NCBI GenBank assembly: GCA_964551015.1
Contig: CAZKBP010000008.1
Location: 124,001 to 188,000 of the forward strand
DNA: 64,000 nt
Reading direction: 5' to 3'
Origin: CAZKBP01 sp964551015
Lineage (GTDB): Bacteria > Bacteroidota > Bacteroidia > Cytophagales > Microscillaceae
Part shown: positions 27,057 to 36,428 of the stretch, piece after piece
Position numbering within the stretch: the first letter of the stretch is position 1
Layout: every line of letters begins with the position of its first letter
Notes under the pieces: generated by a model
What the model was told of the DNA's origin: nothing
What the model saw: the letters and a program-made list of their open reading frames with translations, nothing else
Databases searched by the model: none
Translations under genes and position numbers: made by a program

Positions 27057-27400
27057 CTTTGGATTAACGGCTCTATGTCATTACCAGCTTGGTTGTACAA
27101 ATTCAGTAGGTAATTTATCTTTTGTACAAATGTAGTTCTCGAGAACCCTTACCTACCTTCATCAGACCACCCTGTTATTTACTGTTAGATTCAACTACAT
27201 TCTATTGAGTCCTCATCTATTGTTAGATTCAGCTTTGATTTCCTCCTAATGGGAGAACAGGACTTCTATGGCTTTCTGGCAACTGTCTGCCGGGCTTTGT
27301 TTGATCTATCGCACGGCTATTTGATTTTAGACTGTTGATTTTTTAGCACCTAGAATCAGAACTGAATTCTCTATGTAGTAACATCAAAAAAACTAAAATT
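27057..27400 (+). promoter_or_regulatory. Rest of the long leader, with alternative pairings and repeats
   Basis: No coding sequence. CATTACC (27079-27085) is perfectly complementary to GGTAATG of P2 (26971-26977), so the two pairings exclude each other. GTAGGTAA (27106-27113) pairs with TTACCTAC (27149-27156), enclosing the palindrome TTCTCGAGAA (27136-27145). TTGTACAAAT occurs twice (27093-27102 and 27122-27131), and TGTTAGATTC twice (27183, 27221). A 6-bp hairpin CTGGCA/TGCCGG (27276-27293) precedes a weakly T-rich stretch. This could be an attenuation-type leader. Confidence 0.4.
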
Positions 27401-30013
27401 ATGATTCCTCTTCATGTAAGACAACTCAAGACTACACTCAACCCATCCTCGAATGTATCGGATGTGCCTGTACAAAGAGCCAAAGTGGCTGTTATTGGTG
27501 GAGGGCGCTGGGGGCGAATTATTTGCCGAGTACTTCATCAACTTGACGCGAAGGTTTCCCAAATTCATTGGGTATCTCAGCGAAATCATCAAAACGCTCA
27601 GGCTTGGATCGAGGAGAGTTTTCCGGCTCGAGCCACTCCGCCTGGCATCTCTTTACAACTTTGGGATTCTTGGGAGACCATGCTAGAGCAAATTCAACCT
27701 GAAATTGCTATCATCGCCAACATGCCCTCTGAGCATTATCCGCTTGCTAAGCAGCTCTTGCAGAGAGACATCCACGTATTAGTAGAGAAACCTTTGGCTC
27801 CTCGTTCTGAACAGGTAGAGGAACTTCTAAATTTGGCCAAGCAACGAAATTTGGTTTTAGGAGTAGGACTAGAATATACAATGGCGAGCTATCTATATTA
27901 CTTCAAGCAGTTGATGCTCGAGCACATGTCAGAAGCGCACCGGGTGATATTTCATTGGCACGATCAGGCCCAAGAGCAAAAGTGGGATACGCTCAAGCTT
28001 CCAGATATGACCACCAATGTAGCTAATGATATTATCCCCCATATTTTGAGCATGCTGTCGGTTTGGTTTGATATGCAAGAGGTGGAGATTGGAGATTTGC
28101 AAATTGCACAAGGAGGAGATAGTGTGGAAATGAAAATTCAGTACGGATCAGTTCCGGTGCAATTATCTATAACACGCCGTGCAGAACAATCTTGTCGAAA
28201 AGTGGAGGTTTTTGATTCAAGCGGTCAGCGACTTTGTTTGGATTTTACCAAAGAGCCAGGCACCATTATGTGGAACTCCCAGGAACTAGCACCGGATCCT
28301 CACTGGTCGACGGCACTGCGACCACTTTCTGCAGAATTAGCCCTTTTTTGTGAGGAAGTGCGAGAAAGAGAAGGTAAGTTACCCTTTTTGGCACAGAACG
28401 CGCGTCCCATTATTGAAGCGACCATTGAGGCCAACCGCCGAACGATTCAGGCTCAAAAACGCCTCATTCGTTCTTTTTTACAAAAAACGCCACCTCTAGA
28501 AGCTCCCGAAGAGGTAATTATTGCTCTCCGCGAACACCTAATCTTGCCTTTTCTAAAAAAGAATCTGATTACAAGTCCTAAGGATACGGCGGCGATCAAC
28601 CATATGACGGCTATTGCCTTCCGAATCATCCATTTATTGTCTTTTAATCCTTTTATCAGCCAAAAGGAGATTCTGGATGCTATTCCCTTAAACAAAGAAG
28701 AATTAATCGCCCTGAACCGAGCTTTAAGAAGCGCTGATTTTGCCCAAAACCTGATTACTGCTCAGGGACAAGGACATAAGTATTGGATGAACACGATTCT
28801 ACCTCTCATTCAATCTGGTGCAACGGAGGCCACCCGCAAGGGCGAGTACTACTATCCTCATCGGGTAGGGATTTATCCGGGGGTTTCGTGTATGTTTCAT
28901 TGTAGCTTTTGTGGGCGAAACCCTGAGGCTAAGTATCCAAGAGAGTCAATTGTATCAGGAAATGAATTTTTCAAAGAATTATTCCGCAGTGCGCCTAAGT
29001 ACGATCCCTACCGTTTCTATATTTCAGGAGGGCTAGAACCGCTTACCAATGTTGGTATCGGAGAAGTCATCACCGCCGGGGCTCGGGAAGGTTTTCGCCT
29101 GTCTATGTACACGAATGCCTTTATGCTTACTCCACAATTACTCCAGAAGCAGCCCGGCATCTGGGATTTGGCCACTCTGCGCGTCTCTATGTACGGAGTA
29201 GATTCGGTTACCACGACGGCGGTTACACAAAAGAAAAACAGCTTTGAGCAGGTCGTTAAAAATATCAAGGCTTTTCTCAAATTAAGAAACGAGAGAGCAT
29301 CAGAATTAAAGATAGGTCTCAACTTTGTGCTTCTGCCCGGAAAAGCTGAGCAGGTTCTGGACTTACTGGAAGTGATGGCTGAGATTAATCGGGAAGCAGG
29401 CGGTCGTCAAATTGACTTCCTGACCCTCCGTGAAGATTACAGTGTAGATGAGGACGAAGCGATTTCTCAAAGTGAACGCGAAAAATTGATTGCTATTTTT
29501 GCTCGCTTAGAGAAGCGTCGGCGTGAGGCTGACCTCTGTGAACTTCAAATTGACTATGGCTATGCCCTTGCGCCTATGCAGTACGGTGCTCTGGGTAAAC
29601 CCTTGCAAATGGTTCAGTCTGCCCAATTACGACCCCGAGTTTACCCGCAGGTATCGGTGGTAACCGACTTACTCAAAGATATTTATCTCTACCGAGAGGC
29701 TGGTTTCTTAGACCGAGAAGGGGCCGACCGCTATATCATGGGGCGTGTAAACGAGGATCAACCCTTTGCCGAGGTAATTCGTCGCTTTATTGAGGATCAA
29801 AAAGAAGTGCTACCACAAGAAGGCGACACAAAATACCTAGACATTTTTGACCACGTTGTGACCAAATTGCTCAACCAGATGGATGCTGACCAAGCGATCG
29901 GAATTCCCTGTGCTCAGGGTCCCGTGCGAGCTAAGGTTTATTATCCGGTGACGCTAACTGATGGCCCTCGAGCCATTTTAGCGCACCCAACTATACTTCC
30001 AGCTTCTGAATAA
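27401..30013 (+). CDS. Gfo/Idh/MocA oxidoreductase fused to DesII-like radical SAM enzyme
   Basis: 870 residues, two enzymes in one chain. Residues about 26-350 are a Gfo/Idh/MocA NAD(P)-dependent sugar oxidoreductase: Rossmann loop GGGRWGR (33-39), the E-K-P motif (129-131) with its catalytic Lys, and DIIPH (210-214) with the usual Asp and His. Residues about 370-860 resemble DesII, the radical SAM deaminase acting on TDP-4-amino-4,6-dideoxyglucose in desosamine synthesis: YWMNTILPL, VGIYPGVSCMFHCSFCGR with the cluster Cys497, 501 and 504, YISGGLEPLTN, TLREDYS and QIDYGYAL. Inference: the C-terminal half makes a 3-keto-4-deoxy sugar nucleotide and the N-terminal half reduces the ketone. Neighbours are exopolysaccharide genes; the expected 4,6-dehydratase and 4-aminotransferase are not in this window. 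Confidence 0.85.
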   Translation: MIPLHVRQLKTTLNPSSNVSDVPVQRAKVAVIGGGRWGRIICRVLHQLDAKVSQIHWVSQRNHQNAQAWIEESFPARATPPGISLQLWDSWETMLEQIQPEIAIIANMPSEHYPLAKQLLQRDIHVLVEKPLAPRSEQVEELLNLAKQRNLVLGVGLEYTMASYLYYFKQLMLEHMSEAHRVIFHWHDQAQEQKWDTLKLPDMTTNVANDIIPHILSMLSVWFDMQEVEIGDLQIAQGGDSVEMKIQYGSVPVQLSITRRAEQSCRKVEVFDSSGQRLCLDFTKEPGTIMWNSQELAPDPHWSTALRPLSAELALFCEEVREREGKLPFLAQNARPIIEATIEANRRTIQAQKRLIRSFLQKTPPLEAPEEVIIALREHLILPFLKKNLITSPKDTAAINHMTAIAFRIIHLLSFNPFISQKEILDAIPLNKEELIALNRALRSADFAQNLITAQGQGHKYWMNTILPLIQSGATEATRKGEYYYPHRVGIYPGVSCMFHCSFCGRNPEAKYPRESIVSGNEFFKELFRSAPKYDPYRFYISGGLEPLTNVGIGEVITAGAREGFRLSMYTNAFMLTPQLLQKQPGIWDLATLRVSMYGVDSVTTTAVTQKKNSFEQVVKNIKAFLKLRNERASELKIGLNFVLLPGKAEQVLDLLEVMAEINREAGGRQIDFLTLREDYSVDEDEAISQSEREKLIAIFARLEKRRREADLCELQIDYGYALAPMQYGALGKPLQMVQSAQLRPRVYPQVSVVTDLLKDIYLYREAGFLDREGADRYIMGRVNEDQPFAEVIRRFIEDQKEVLPQEGDTKYLDIFDHVVTKLLNQMDADQAIGIPCAQGPVRAKVYYPVTLTDGPRAILAHPTILPASE

Positions 30014-30061
30014 ATTCCATCATTCACCTAAATTAACCTTTTTATCTAAAAAACAAGTAGT

Positions 30062-30748
30062 ATGCTAACTGAACAAATCCCTACTCAGCGCAATAAAAAA
30101 GCCCGTGCTGTTACTCGAAAAGCAAGTGATAAAAATGCGCATAGCGCTACCAAAAGAATTTTGGATTATCTCTTAGGCGTTCCGGCCTTTTTACTGGCTC
30201 TTCCGATTATGACGATTACAGGTCTGCTCATTAAAATGATTAGCCCGGGGCCAGCCCTTTTTGTACAAGAACGTGAGGGCTTGCACGGACGTCGGATTCG
30301 TGTTTTCAAATTTCGCAGCATGTACGTGGATGCCGACGAAAGACTTCGCCAGCACTTTGAAGAGCATCCTGAACGAGAGGCCGAATGGACGCAATTTTTC
30401 AAACTAGACAAAGACCCGCGCGTACTACCTTGGATTGGTCATTTTATGCGCAAGAGCAGTTTGGACGAATTACCCAATCTATGGAATGTGCTTCGAGGTG
30501 ATATGAGCTTAGTAGGGCCGCGGCCTTTCCCCTATTATCACTTAGAGGAATTTACGCCCGAATTTCGGGAAATGAGAAGTAGTGTATGGCCAGGGATTAC
30601 CGGGCTCTGGCAGGTAGAAAGAGGCGATACAGATACCCAAGAGGTTTTGGATCGGACTTATGTGGAAAAATGGTCTTTGAAGCTAGACTTGATCATTTTG
30701 TTACGTACGATTCCAGTTGTATTACTGGCAAAGAAACCTCATTATTGA
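30062..30748 (+). CDS. Polyprenyl-phosphate sugar phosphotransferase (priming enzyme)
   Basis: 228 residues, the short form of the bacterial sugar transferase family (PglC/WbaP catalytic domain). It moves a sugar-1-phosphate from a nucleotide sugar to undecaprenyl phosphate, the first step in repeat-unit assembly. One N-terminal membrane hairpin (about 31-60), then FKFRSMYVDAD, LPWIGHFMRKSSLDELPNLW, RGDMSLVGPRPF and WPGITGLWQVERG; the Asp-Glu of the SLDELPQ-type motif belongs to the catalytic site. It starts 48 bases after the fusion gene, probably the same transcript, and ends at a strong terminator. Confidence 0.93.
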   Translation: MLTEQIPTQRNKKARAVTRKASDKNAHSATKRILDYLLGVPAFLLALPIMTITGLLIKMISPGPALFVQEREGLHGRRIRVFKFRSMYVDADERLRQHFEEHPEREAEWTQFFKLDKDPRVLPWIGHFMRKSSLDELPNLWNVLRGDMSLVGPRPFPYYHLEEFTPEFREMRSSVWPGITGLWQVERGDTDTQEVLDRTYVEKWSLKLDLIILLRTIPVVLLAKKPHY

Positions 30749-30766
30749 TTTTAATAATTTTTGAGC

Positions 30767-30801
30767 AAAAAAACCTCTCCTTTCGAAGGGAGAGGTTTTT
30801 T
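30767..30801. terminator. Bidirectional terminator between the two exopolysaccharide units
   Basis: A-run plus CCTCTCC (30767-30780), loop around TTTCGAA, then GGAGAGG plus six T (30789-30801). The stem has T-runs on both strands, so it can end transcription from both the plus unit (ending 30748) and the minus unit (ending 30827). Confidence 0.9.
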
Positions 30802-30826
30802 GATTTTTAAAATAAAAACAGAGCGT

Positions 30827-31726
30827 TTAGGGTAAACGCAAATAATGCTTGATCCGTCCTGTTAAACGCTTGCGTAAGCTATATTTATTCTGGTAAGATT
30901 TTACGATTTTATCTTCCAGTACCAATTGTTCGGGCAGATTAAATTCCGTTTTGCCGCTTTCGTCAATCTCGGTACGAAAACGGTTATAGAATTTCGTGTG
31001 CGTAGCGTCTGGGCTAAACCCAATGTTCTGTACTTTGGATACGACTGGATAGACAGAATACTGCTTATTTTTGAATTGCTGATAAATCCAGATAGGATCC
31101 CAGCCATCAATATCACCGACGAGGTTGCGGGTTACCATTCTCACTAGGTCGCTTCCTCCCACGTGGAATTCTCTGACTCTCTTGCGATCTTTTTTGAATT
31201 CGAAAAAATCGCTCGCTTGCCAATCCACCGTGTCCCAACGGTCTTTCCAGCTTGCCCATCCCCAAGGAGAGCCACGCTGCACCATGTAAGCGTCGTAGGG
31301 GTAGTCTTGTGGATAATCAATATGAAAAGTATAGCCTGATATAGACCAGATTTTTTGATCATTTTGGTACTGATCGAGGCACTGGTTCATAAAAGCCAAG
31401 AAATTGGTAGAGGTAACGATATCGTCTTCTACCACGATGGCTTTGCCATAATTTTCCATTAACTCACTGACTCCGGTAATAATAGACTTGGCACAGCCCA
31501 TATTATTTTCACGAGGAACCAAGTGAACTTTCTTAAAACCGTCAATGGTACGAGTATATTCCTTAACGGTATCTACTACTTTGGCTTCTTCGTCATTACG
31601 AGGAGCATCTGTGTATACAAACAATTCACTTTCCGAAGCTAGGGTATTATTTTTAAGTGCTTCTACGGTTTGCTTGGTACAATCCAAGCGTTTGAAGGTA
31701 AAGAGACAAATGGGTGCTAAATTCAT
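30827..31726 (-). CDS. Glycosyltransferase, GT-A fold (GT2-like)
   Basis: 299 residues. N-terminal strand APICLFTFKRLDCTKQTVEA and a nucleotide-sugar binding region; the metal-binding acidic motif is VVEDDI (about 97-102) in place of DxD. A later GSPWGWASWKDRWD segment is typical of a group of polysaccharide-locus transferases related to GT2. Last gene of the minus unit; it likely adds one sugar to the lipid-linked repeat. Donor and linkage unknown. Confidence 0.82.
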   Translation of the reverse strand: MNLAPICLFTFKRLDCTKQTVEALKNNTLASESELFVYTDAPRNDEEAKVVDTVKEYTRTIDGFKKVHLVPRENNMGCAKSIITGVSELMENYGKAIVVEDDIVTSTNFLAFMNQCLDQYQNDQKIWSISGYTFHIDYPQDYPYDAYMVQRGSPWGWASWKDRWDTVDWQASDFFEFKKDRKRVREFHVGGSDLVRMVTRNLVGDIDGWDPIWIYQQFKNKQYSVYPVVSKVQNIGFSPDATHTKFYNRFRTEIDESGKTEFNLPEQLVLEDKIVKSYQNKYSLRKRLTGRIKHYLRLP

Positions 31727-31762
31727 AGGGCGTCTAAGTTTTGCGATAATTTAACCAATGCT

Positions 31763-32740
31763 TTATGATGATACAGAATAACTTCCTTGAATCTTGTGTT
31801 TTAAGTGGAAATACGCTTTACGAATAAATCGCTGTGGGTGCAAAGCCAATGCTAAGGATACATACATAAAGGCTTTGGCATACTTGCGGTTTCCAAAGAG
31901 GATTCCACTGGCGCGATAGTAATTATAGGCGTAAAACCTGCGTTTTCGGTCTACTTTAGACCACCAAGATTGAGACTCGAGCACTTCTAAAAATTCATCA
32001 TATTCTAGTTCCCTTTTGCCTTGTCGGCGGCGTAGCATGCTGTCAATAACCCAAGCGATGGTATTTTGTAGGAGCATACTTTTCATACCGGAGGCCATCA
32101 CCGAAGTGCCGTGCATTCGGTATCGCATTAAGTTTTTGCGGATAATGATGAGCACATTTCCTTTCTCTACCATGCGCGTAAACAGGTCTAAGTCTACGAC
32201 ACATTTGAGTTTTTCGTTGTAACCACCCACTTCCAGCATTTTTTCACGGTAAGCAGCAAAGCCAGTATGAGCACAAGCGATCAGCTTATCGGCTTTAAGT
32301 GCTTCGTAGGTATCTTCTACTTTATCATAGCCTGGCATTCTTTGTTGGCCGATGGTTTCTCCTCTTTCATTGATAAATTCCGCATCACAGCTGACCATCG
32401 TTACTGCGGGATTTTCTTGGAGAAACTTGACCTGCTCCTCGATACGATTGGGCATCATCACGTCATCTGAGTCCATCCGAATAACAATATTCCCTTTAGC
32501 CAGGCGTAGGGCACGATTCGCAGATTTAGAGATCCCCATATTTTCATGGTCATCAATGACAATCCTAGAATCTTTTTGTTGGTACTCCTTGAGAATCTCC
32601 AGAGTACGATCTTTGGAACCATCATTCACCAAGATCATCTCAAAGTTTTGATAGGTCTGGTTGAGTACACTGTCTAGGGCTTCGGGTAGAAACTTTTCGG
32701 AATTGTAGGCAGTGATAACAACGGATACTAGCTCACTCAT
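31763..32740 (-). CDS. Glycosyltransferase family 2
   Basis: 325 residues from ATG 32740 (a TTG nine codons upstream is in frame but less likely). Classic GT2 pattern: VSVVITAYNSEKFLPEALDS, VNDGSKDRT (about 37-45), IVIRMDSDDVMMPNRIE with the DxD-type motif (about 86-92). The C-terminal region is helical and basic, suiting membrane association. Part of the minus exopolysaccharide unit, 36 bases upstream of the next gene. Confidence 0.9.
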   Translation of the reverse strand: MSELVSVVITAYNSEKFLPEALDSVLNQTYQNFEMILVNDGSKDRTLEILKEYQQKDSRIVIDDHENMGISKSANRALRLAKGNIVIRMDSDDVMMPNRIEEQVKFLQENPAVTMVSCDAEFINERGETIGQQRMPGYDKVEDTYEALKADKLIACAHTGFAAYREKMLEVGGYNEKLKCVVDLDLFTRMVEKGNVLIIIRKNLMRYRMHGTSVMASGMKSMLLQNTIAWVIDSMLRRRQGKRELEYDEFLEVLESQSWWSKVDRKRRFYAYNYYRASGILFGNRKYAKAFMYVSLALALHPQRFIRKAYFHLKHKIQGSYSVSS

Positions 32741-32966
32741 AATTTTTATTTTTTTCCTTTGATGCAAAGGTAGGTTTTACCTCAGATTGATGACTACTAA
32801 TGACTATTAAATTGGTGATAGATTTTCTCGAATGCTAGTCTTTATGAAAACAACTGAAATTGATCTTAGATGGTTGTTTAGATCTTGCTCAAAAGATTGT
32901 GTGCTTGAATGGTTAAGAATGTATAATTTCTATGTTTTGAGAATATTACCTGCACTTTTTGTTTGG

Positions 32967-34193
32967 TCAAGTGGTAGTCAGGGTGCTATATCTCGCTACT
33001 ACTTCTTTCACTTTGAGAGGCCAGGTTTGTGTAAGTGCAAAATTAAACCCAGCTTCTCCCATGGCTTTACGTCCTTGGCTATGATGATACATCCACTCCA
33101 CGGCCTTGCGCATGGCTTCTAAGGTTTCGTCCGGATGAGTTACCTCTACTTTGATGGCTGCCTCATCGGGCACAAAATCGCGGGCTCCTTGGTGGTTCAA
33201 AGTGATAATAGGTAATCCATAAGCCATCGCCTCGAGCAGTTGAGAACCAAAGGATTCTCTCAGGGAACAGAACATAAATACATCGTGATTTAGATATGCT
33301 TCTTTGACTTCTTCCCAAGGAATACGTCCTACCCAATTTACTTTATCCTCGATTCCATGCTGTTTGATAATGCCCGGTAGCATCTCTCCCATCGGTCCAT
33401 CGCCCACGATGGTCATTTGGAAAGGAACATCAGGGCTTACTTTGGAAAGCGACTCGAGTACCAAGGGCAGACCTTTTCGGGCAAAGAGCCTTCCTACCCA
33501 TAACAAACGCAAAGGCTTTTGTTCAGTTCCGTTTCTCTGGGGTAAAGATTGAGGGAAAAACTCGGGTGGCAAACTTGCATCCAGAAAAAGCTCTACATTA
33601 CGGGCACCTGCTTGCTGGGTTAGGTGTTTGGTTTCTTGATTAGAAACCAGTACCAAGTCCGACTTTTTGAGTGCCATCTTAGAATTACGATTAAAAGACA
33701 TCAGCAACCAACTCATCCAATCCCGAGAGATTTCCTGCCGCCACCAGCCATAGAAATAAGGCTTAAAAGAAATCGGGGCGGTTTGCCCACCACCTAAGGG
33801 ACCGTAGACAAAAGTTTTGTTTAATCGCCACATCCCTGAACCCAACTGGGGAGAACCATAGGTGACGTGGTGAATAAGGTCAAATTGATGCGCTCGGTCT
33901 AATTCTTTGGCTTTTTTGGAAGCTCTTTTTTGCCACACTAAATAGTGGTAATATACGCCTGCCTGATAGCGATAAAGCTTTTTGACATACTCGGGCACTT
34001 CTATAAAAATAAAGTGCAGATTGGGTATAGAAACTTCTTTGAGTTTTTTCTCGATGTCTTCTTTGCCCCAAGTAGAGGTCAGGCAGTAGACCTCATGGCC
34101 TAATTCCGCGATATGATAAGCCCAATTCCAGCCGTAGCCCGGTTCTGAGCCTCGGTAGGGATTGCATCCATAAGCAGATAATAAAACTTTCAT
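32967..34193 (-). CDS. Glycosyltransferase family 4
   Basis: 408 residues, GT-B fold. N-terminal MKVLLSAYGCNPYRGSEPGYGW has the acceptor-side glycine-rich loop often seen in GT4. C-terminal domain: PLRLLWVGRLFARKGLPLVL (about 226-245), MTIVGDGPMGEML, and the donor-binding E-x7-E motif in SLRESFGSQLLEAMAYGLPI (about 311-330). A 226-base gap separates it from the next gene downstream, and that gap has only a short AGGTA/TACCT hairpin (32768-32782). Confidence 0.92.
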   Translation of the reverse strand: MKVLLSAYGCNPYRGSEPGYGWNWAYHIAELGHEVYCLTSTWGKEDIEKKLKEVSIPNLHFIFIEVPEYVKKLYRYQAGVYYHYLVWQKRASKKAKELDRAHQFDLIHHVTYGSPQLGSGMWRLNKTFVYGPLGGGQTAPISFKPYFYGWWRQEISRDWMSWLLMSFNRNSKMALKKSDLVLVSNQETKHLTQQAGARNVELFLDASLPPEFFPQSLPQRNGTEQKPLRLLWVGRLFARKGLPLVLESLSKVSPDVPFQMTIVGDGPMGEMLPGIIKQHGIEDKVNWVGRIPWEEVKEAYLNHDVFMFCSLRESFGSQLLEAMAYGLPIITLNHQGARDFVPDEAAIKVEVTHPDETLEAMRKAVEWMYHHSQGRKAMGEAGFNFALTQTWPLKVKEVVARYSTLTTT

Positions 34194-34298
34194 GCTTCCA
34201 GGTTTTGGTCAAATTTGTTTGCTGTCAATTATTTTATTTAGCACTCAGGCTTCTGATGCTACCAATGAGCTGATCGCTAAAAGCCGAGGACTGATCGC

Positions 34299-35141
34299 TT
34301 ATCTAATCACGTAACCCACAATTCTTCTGAGGTAGCCTTCCGCCAAATTATGAGGAATTGAGAGCTTAGGACAGTGTCTTAGTGTAAATTTGGTAAAATT
34401 AACCAAGTTACCTCCACCTCTAATTCCAAATAAGTGATTATAATAATTTTTGAAATTCTTGGATTTACGAATGATTTTCTCCCCACTCTCGTCAGGATAA
34501 GTGTAGAGAATCGCATCATAATTGATATAACTTTCAAAGCCGTGTTTGTAGGCATTGTAAGTAAAGTCAAAATCGGCGTAGTAATGCGGGAAGCCTACTT
34601 CATCAAAAAGTCCAATTTTTTTGAAGACCGCTTTCGGAATCAGACAGCCACGCCCCGGGTGGTGTGTTACGGCGTGTAAGCCAGTGCGCTGACCTTCGGG
34701 AATATCGCCTACGATGGTTTCACAGCTGCGAAAAAGTCTCCATTTCATTCGCTCCCCGCCAAACACAATATCTTTTGATTCAGAGTCCAATTCTAAGGCT
34801 CCTAATACCGCGTTGGGTTTTTTCTCGGCCCAATACATCATCTTTTCTACAAAAGTATCCGTGGGAATTGTGTCGTTATTGAGCGTCATCACGTATTCAG
34901 CCCCATGGTCTAAGCCATATTGGATACCCATATTCACAGAAGCTGTCCAAAAAAGCTCTCCGGTTCCTTTCAAAGTAATTACTTCGGGGAATTCTTCCTC
35001 GAGCATTTGGTCGGTACCATCAGTAGAGCCATCGTCTACGACCACCACTTTAAAGTCTTGATTTGTCTGCTTACGCAAATAATTCAAGCAGTCTCGGGTG
35101 TGGTGTTTGCGATTGAACACAGGAATTACTATGTACAACAT
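34299..35141 (-). CDS. Glycosyltransferase family 2 (rhamnosyltransferase-like)
   Basis: 280 residues from ATG 35141; a GTG directly before it (35144) is an equal choice. GT2 marks: YIVIPVFNRKHHTRDCL, VVDDGSTDGTDQML, YVMTLNNDTIPTD (DxD replaced by N-N-D, common in rhamnosyl-type GT2), and HPGRGCLIPKAVFKKIGLFD with the acceptor-side GxFDE block. The stop of the upstream wzy-like gene lies only 5 bases before the start, so translation is probably coupled. Confidence 0.9.
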   Translation of the reverse strand: MLYIVIPVFNRKHHTRDCLNYLRKQTNQDFKVVVVDDGSTDGTDQMLEEEFPEVITLKGTGELFWTASVNMGIQYGLDHGAEYVMTLNNDTIPTDTFVEKMMYWAEKKPNAVLGALELDSESKDIVFGGERMKWRLFRSCETIVGDIPEGQRTGLHAVTHHPGRGCLIPKAVFKKIGLFDEVGFPHYYADFDFTYNAYKHGFESYINYDAILYTYPDESGEKIIRKSKNFKNYYNHLFGIRGGGNLVNFTKFTLRHCPKLSIPHNLAEGYLRRIVGYVIR

Positions 35142-35146
35142 CACTA

Positions 35147-36391
35147 TTAATTTTTAAGATTATCAGTTGCTTTGTTTTCTTTATTTTGAGGCTCGGCAGC
35201 TTTTTCCATATGGCAAAGTGCAAAGCCTAACAATCCATAAAAGTAAGTAGGCCAATCATAAGATAAGCCAAAGACTAAACCCGTAGCAGCATATACCCCC
35301 ACCGTAAGTTGCTGTACGGTAATGTTACGCACATTGGGGGACAAAAAGAAATAATACAGCTGTATCATTACAGGAATAACTAGTAACAAGACCCCCACAA
35401 TTCCTCCGTAAAACAAACGATCTACATACAAACTGTGGAAGTGATGTCCCGTATTATCAGCGAAAAAGATCTTATTGGCATCTTCATTATACATCTGCAT
35501 GGGCAGCTCAAAACCTCGGAAACGCATGCCTATGATCATGTTCTCTTCTATAAAAGGCCAGTAAGCCATCGTTTGGCGGTAACGCCACTCAGAAGTACTT
35601 TCTTCATCATCTTTATCATTTCCCAGAGGGTTAGAAAGTTGCTCAATACTTTCTTCTATACGATCCATGACCTTTTGGTTGGACAGAAAGTAGATACTAG
35701 CGGCCATCGAGATTAAGAATACAAAAACGGCCATCGGCACAAGCGAAACAAATTCGATCCGGATGTTTGCCTTTCTTAGGAAAAAGAAATTAATCGCCAG
35801 CGCCAAAAAAGCAACCACCCATACTGTTCGGTGTTGTAAAAAAAGAATCAGGCCAAAGCTTATAAAGAAAAGATACATCTGAATCAGATTGCGCGTAGTA
35901 AAATATTTATTGAAAGCATATATCAAGGGCACCACGAGCATATATACTGATTCCGCCGCTAATCCTCGATTATTGCTGGCAAAAGCACTCGCACTGAGGG
36001 CATGCCGGTTAATCAGGATAATATTGATTAAGGTCGAGATGATAATTATCCAAGCAATCTGCCCCACGTGGATTTTATCATATTTTTTGTAAAAGCCATA
36101 AATCGTAAATATCACATAGAAGACCATCACCTTGCGGAACACGTGCATGTACTTGAGGGGCGTATTGTAGTAGTAATAAGATTCCATCATAAGGATGAAA
36201 AAGTATAGCCCTACCACCAAGTACCACTTCTTCATAAAAGAGGAAAAGTGCTTGTAAAATAACAGGGATAGCATCACCATCAAGGAGATCACGTATTTGT
36301 CCGTAGCCCAGCCCATTTGTACAAATAACGTATCCGTACTCAGGGCTAGAAAGATTAAAATCAAATATAAGGGTCTAAGATTGAGATACAT
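35147..36391 (-). CDS. O-antigen polymerase/ligase-like membrane protein (Wzy)
   Basis: 414 residues with about 10-12 membrane spans and one large periplasmic loop (about 235-320) that contains EWRYRQTMAYWPFIEENMIIG, a segment split here only for description, and the DNTGHHFHSLYVDRLFYGG motif, both typical of Wzy/WaaL proteins (Pfam Wzy_C). Role: joins repeat units in the periplasm. Variable sequence between strains is normal for this family. It sits between the hexapeptide acyltransferase and a GT2 gene in the minus exopolysaccharide unit. Confidence 0.82.
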   Translation of the reverse strand: MYLNLRPLYLILIFLALSTDTLFVQMGWATDKYVISLMVMLSLLFYKHFSSFMKKWYLVVGLYFFILMMESYYYYNTPLKYMHVFRKVMVFYVIFTIYGFYKKYDKIHVGQIAWIIIISTLINIILINRHALSASAFASNNRGLAAESVYMLVVPLIYAFNKYFTTRNLIQMYLFFISFGLILFLQHRTVWVVAFLALAINFFFLRKANIRIEFVSLVPMAVFVFLISMAASIYFLSNQKVMDRIEESIEQLSNPLGNDKDDEESTSEWRYRQTMAYWPFIEENMIIGMRFRGFELPMQMYNEDANKIFFADNTGHHFHSLYVDRLFYGGIVGVLLLVIPVMIQLYYFFLSPNVRNITVQQLTVGVYAATGLVFGLSYDWPTYFYGLLGFALCHMEKAAEPQNKENKATDNLKN

Positions 36392-36428
36392 ATTGACTTT
36401 TAGCTTTACTATGCTAGTAATTTAGCCA

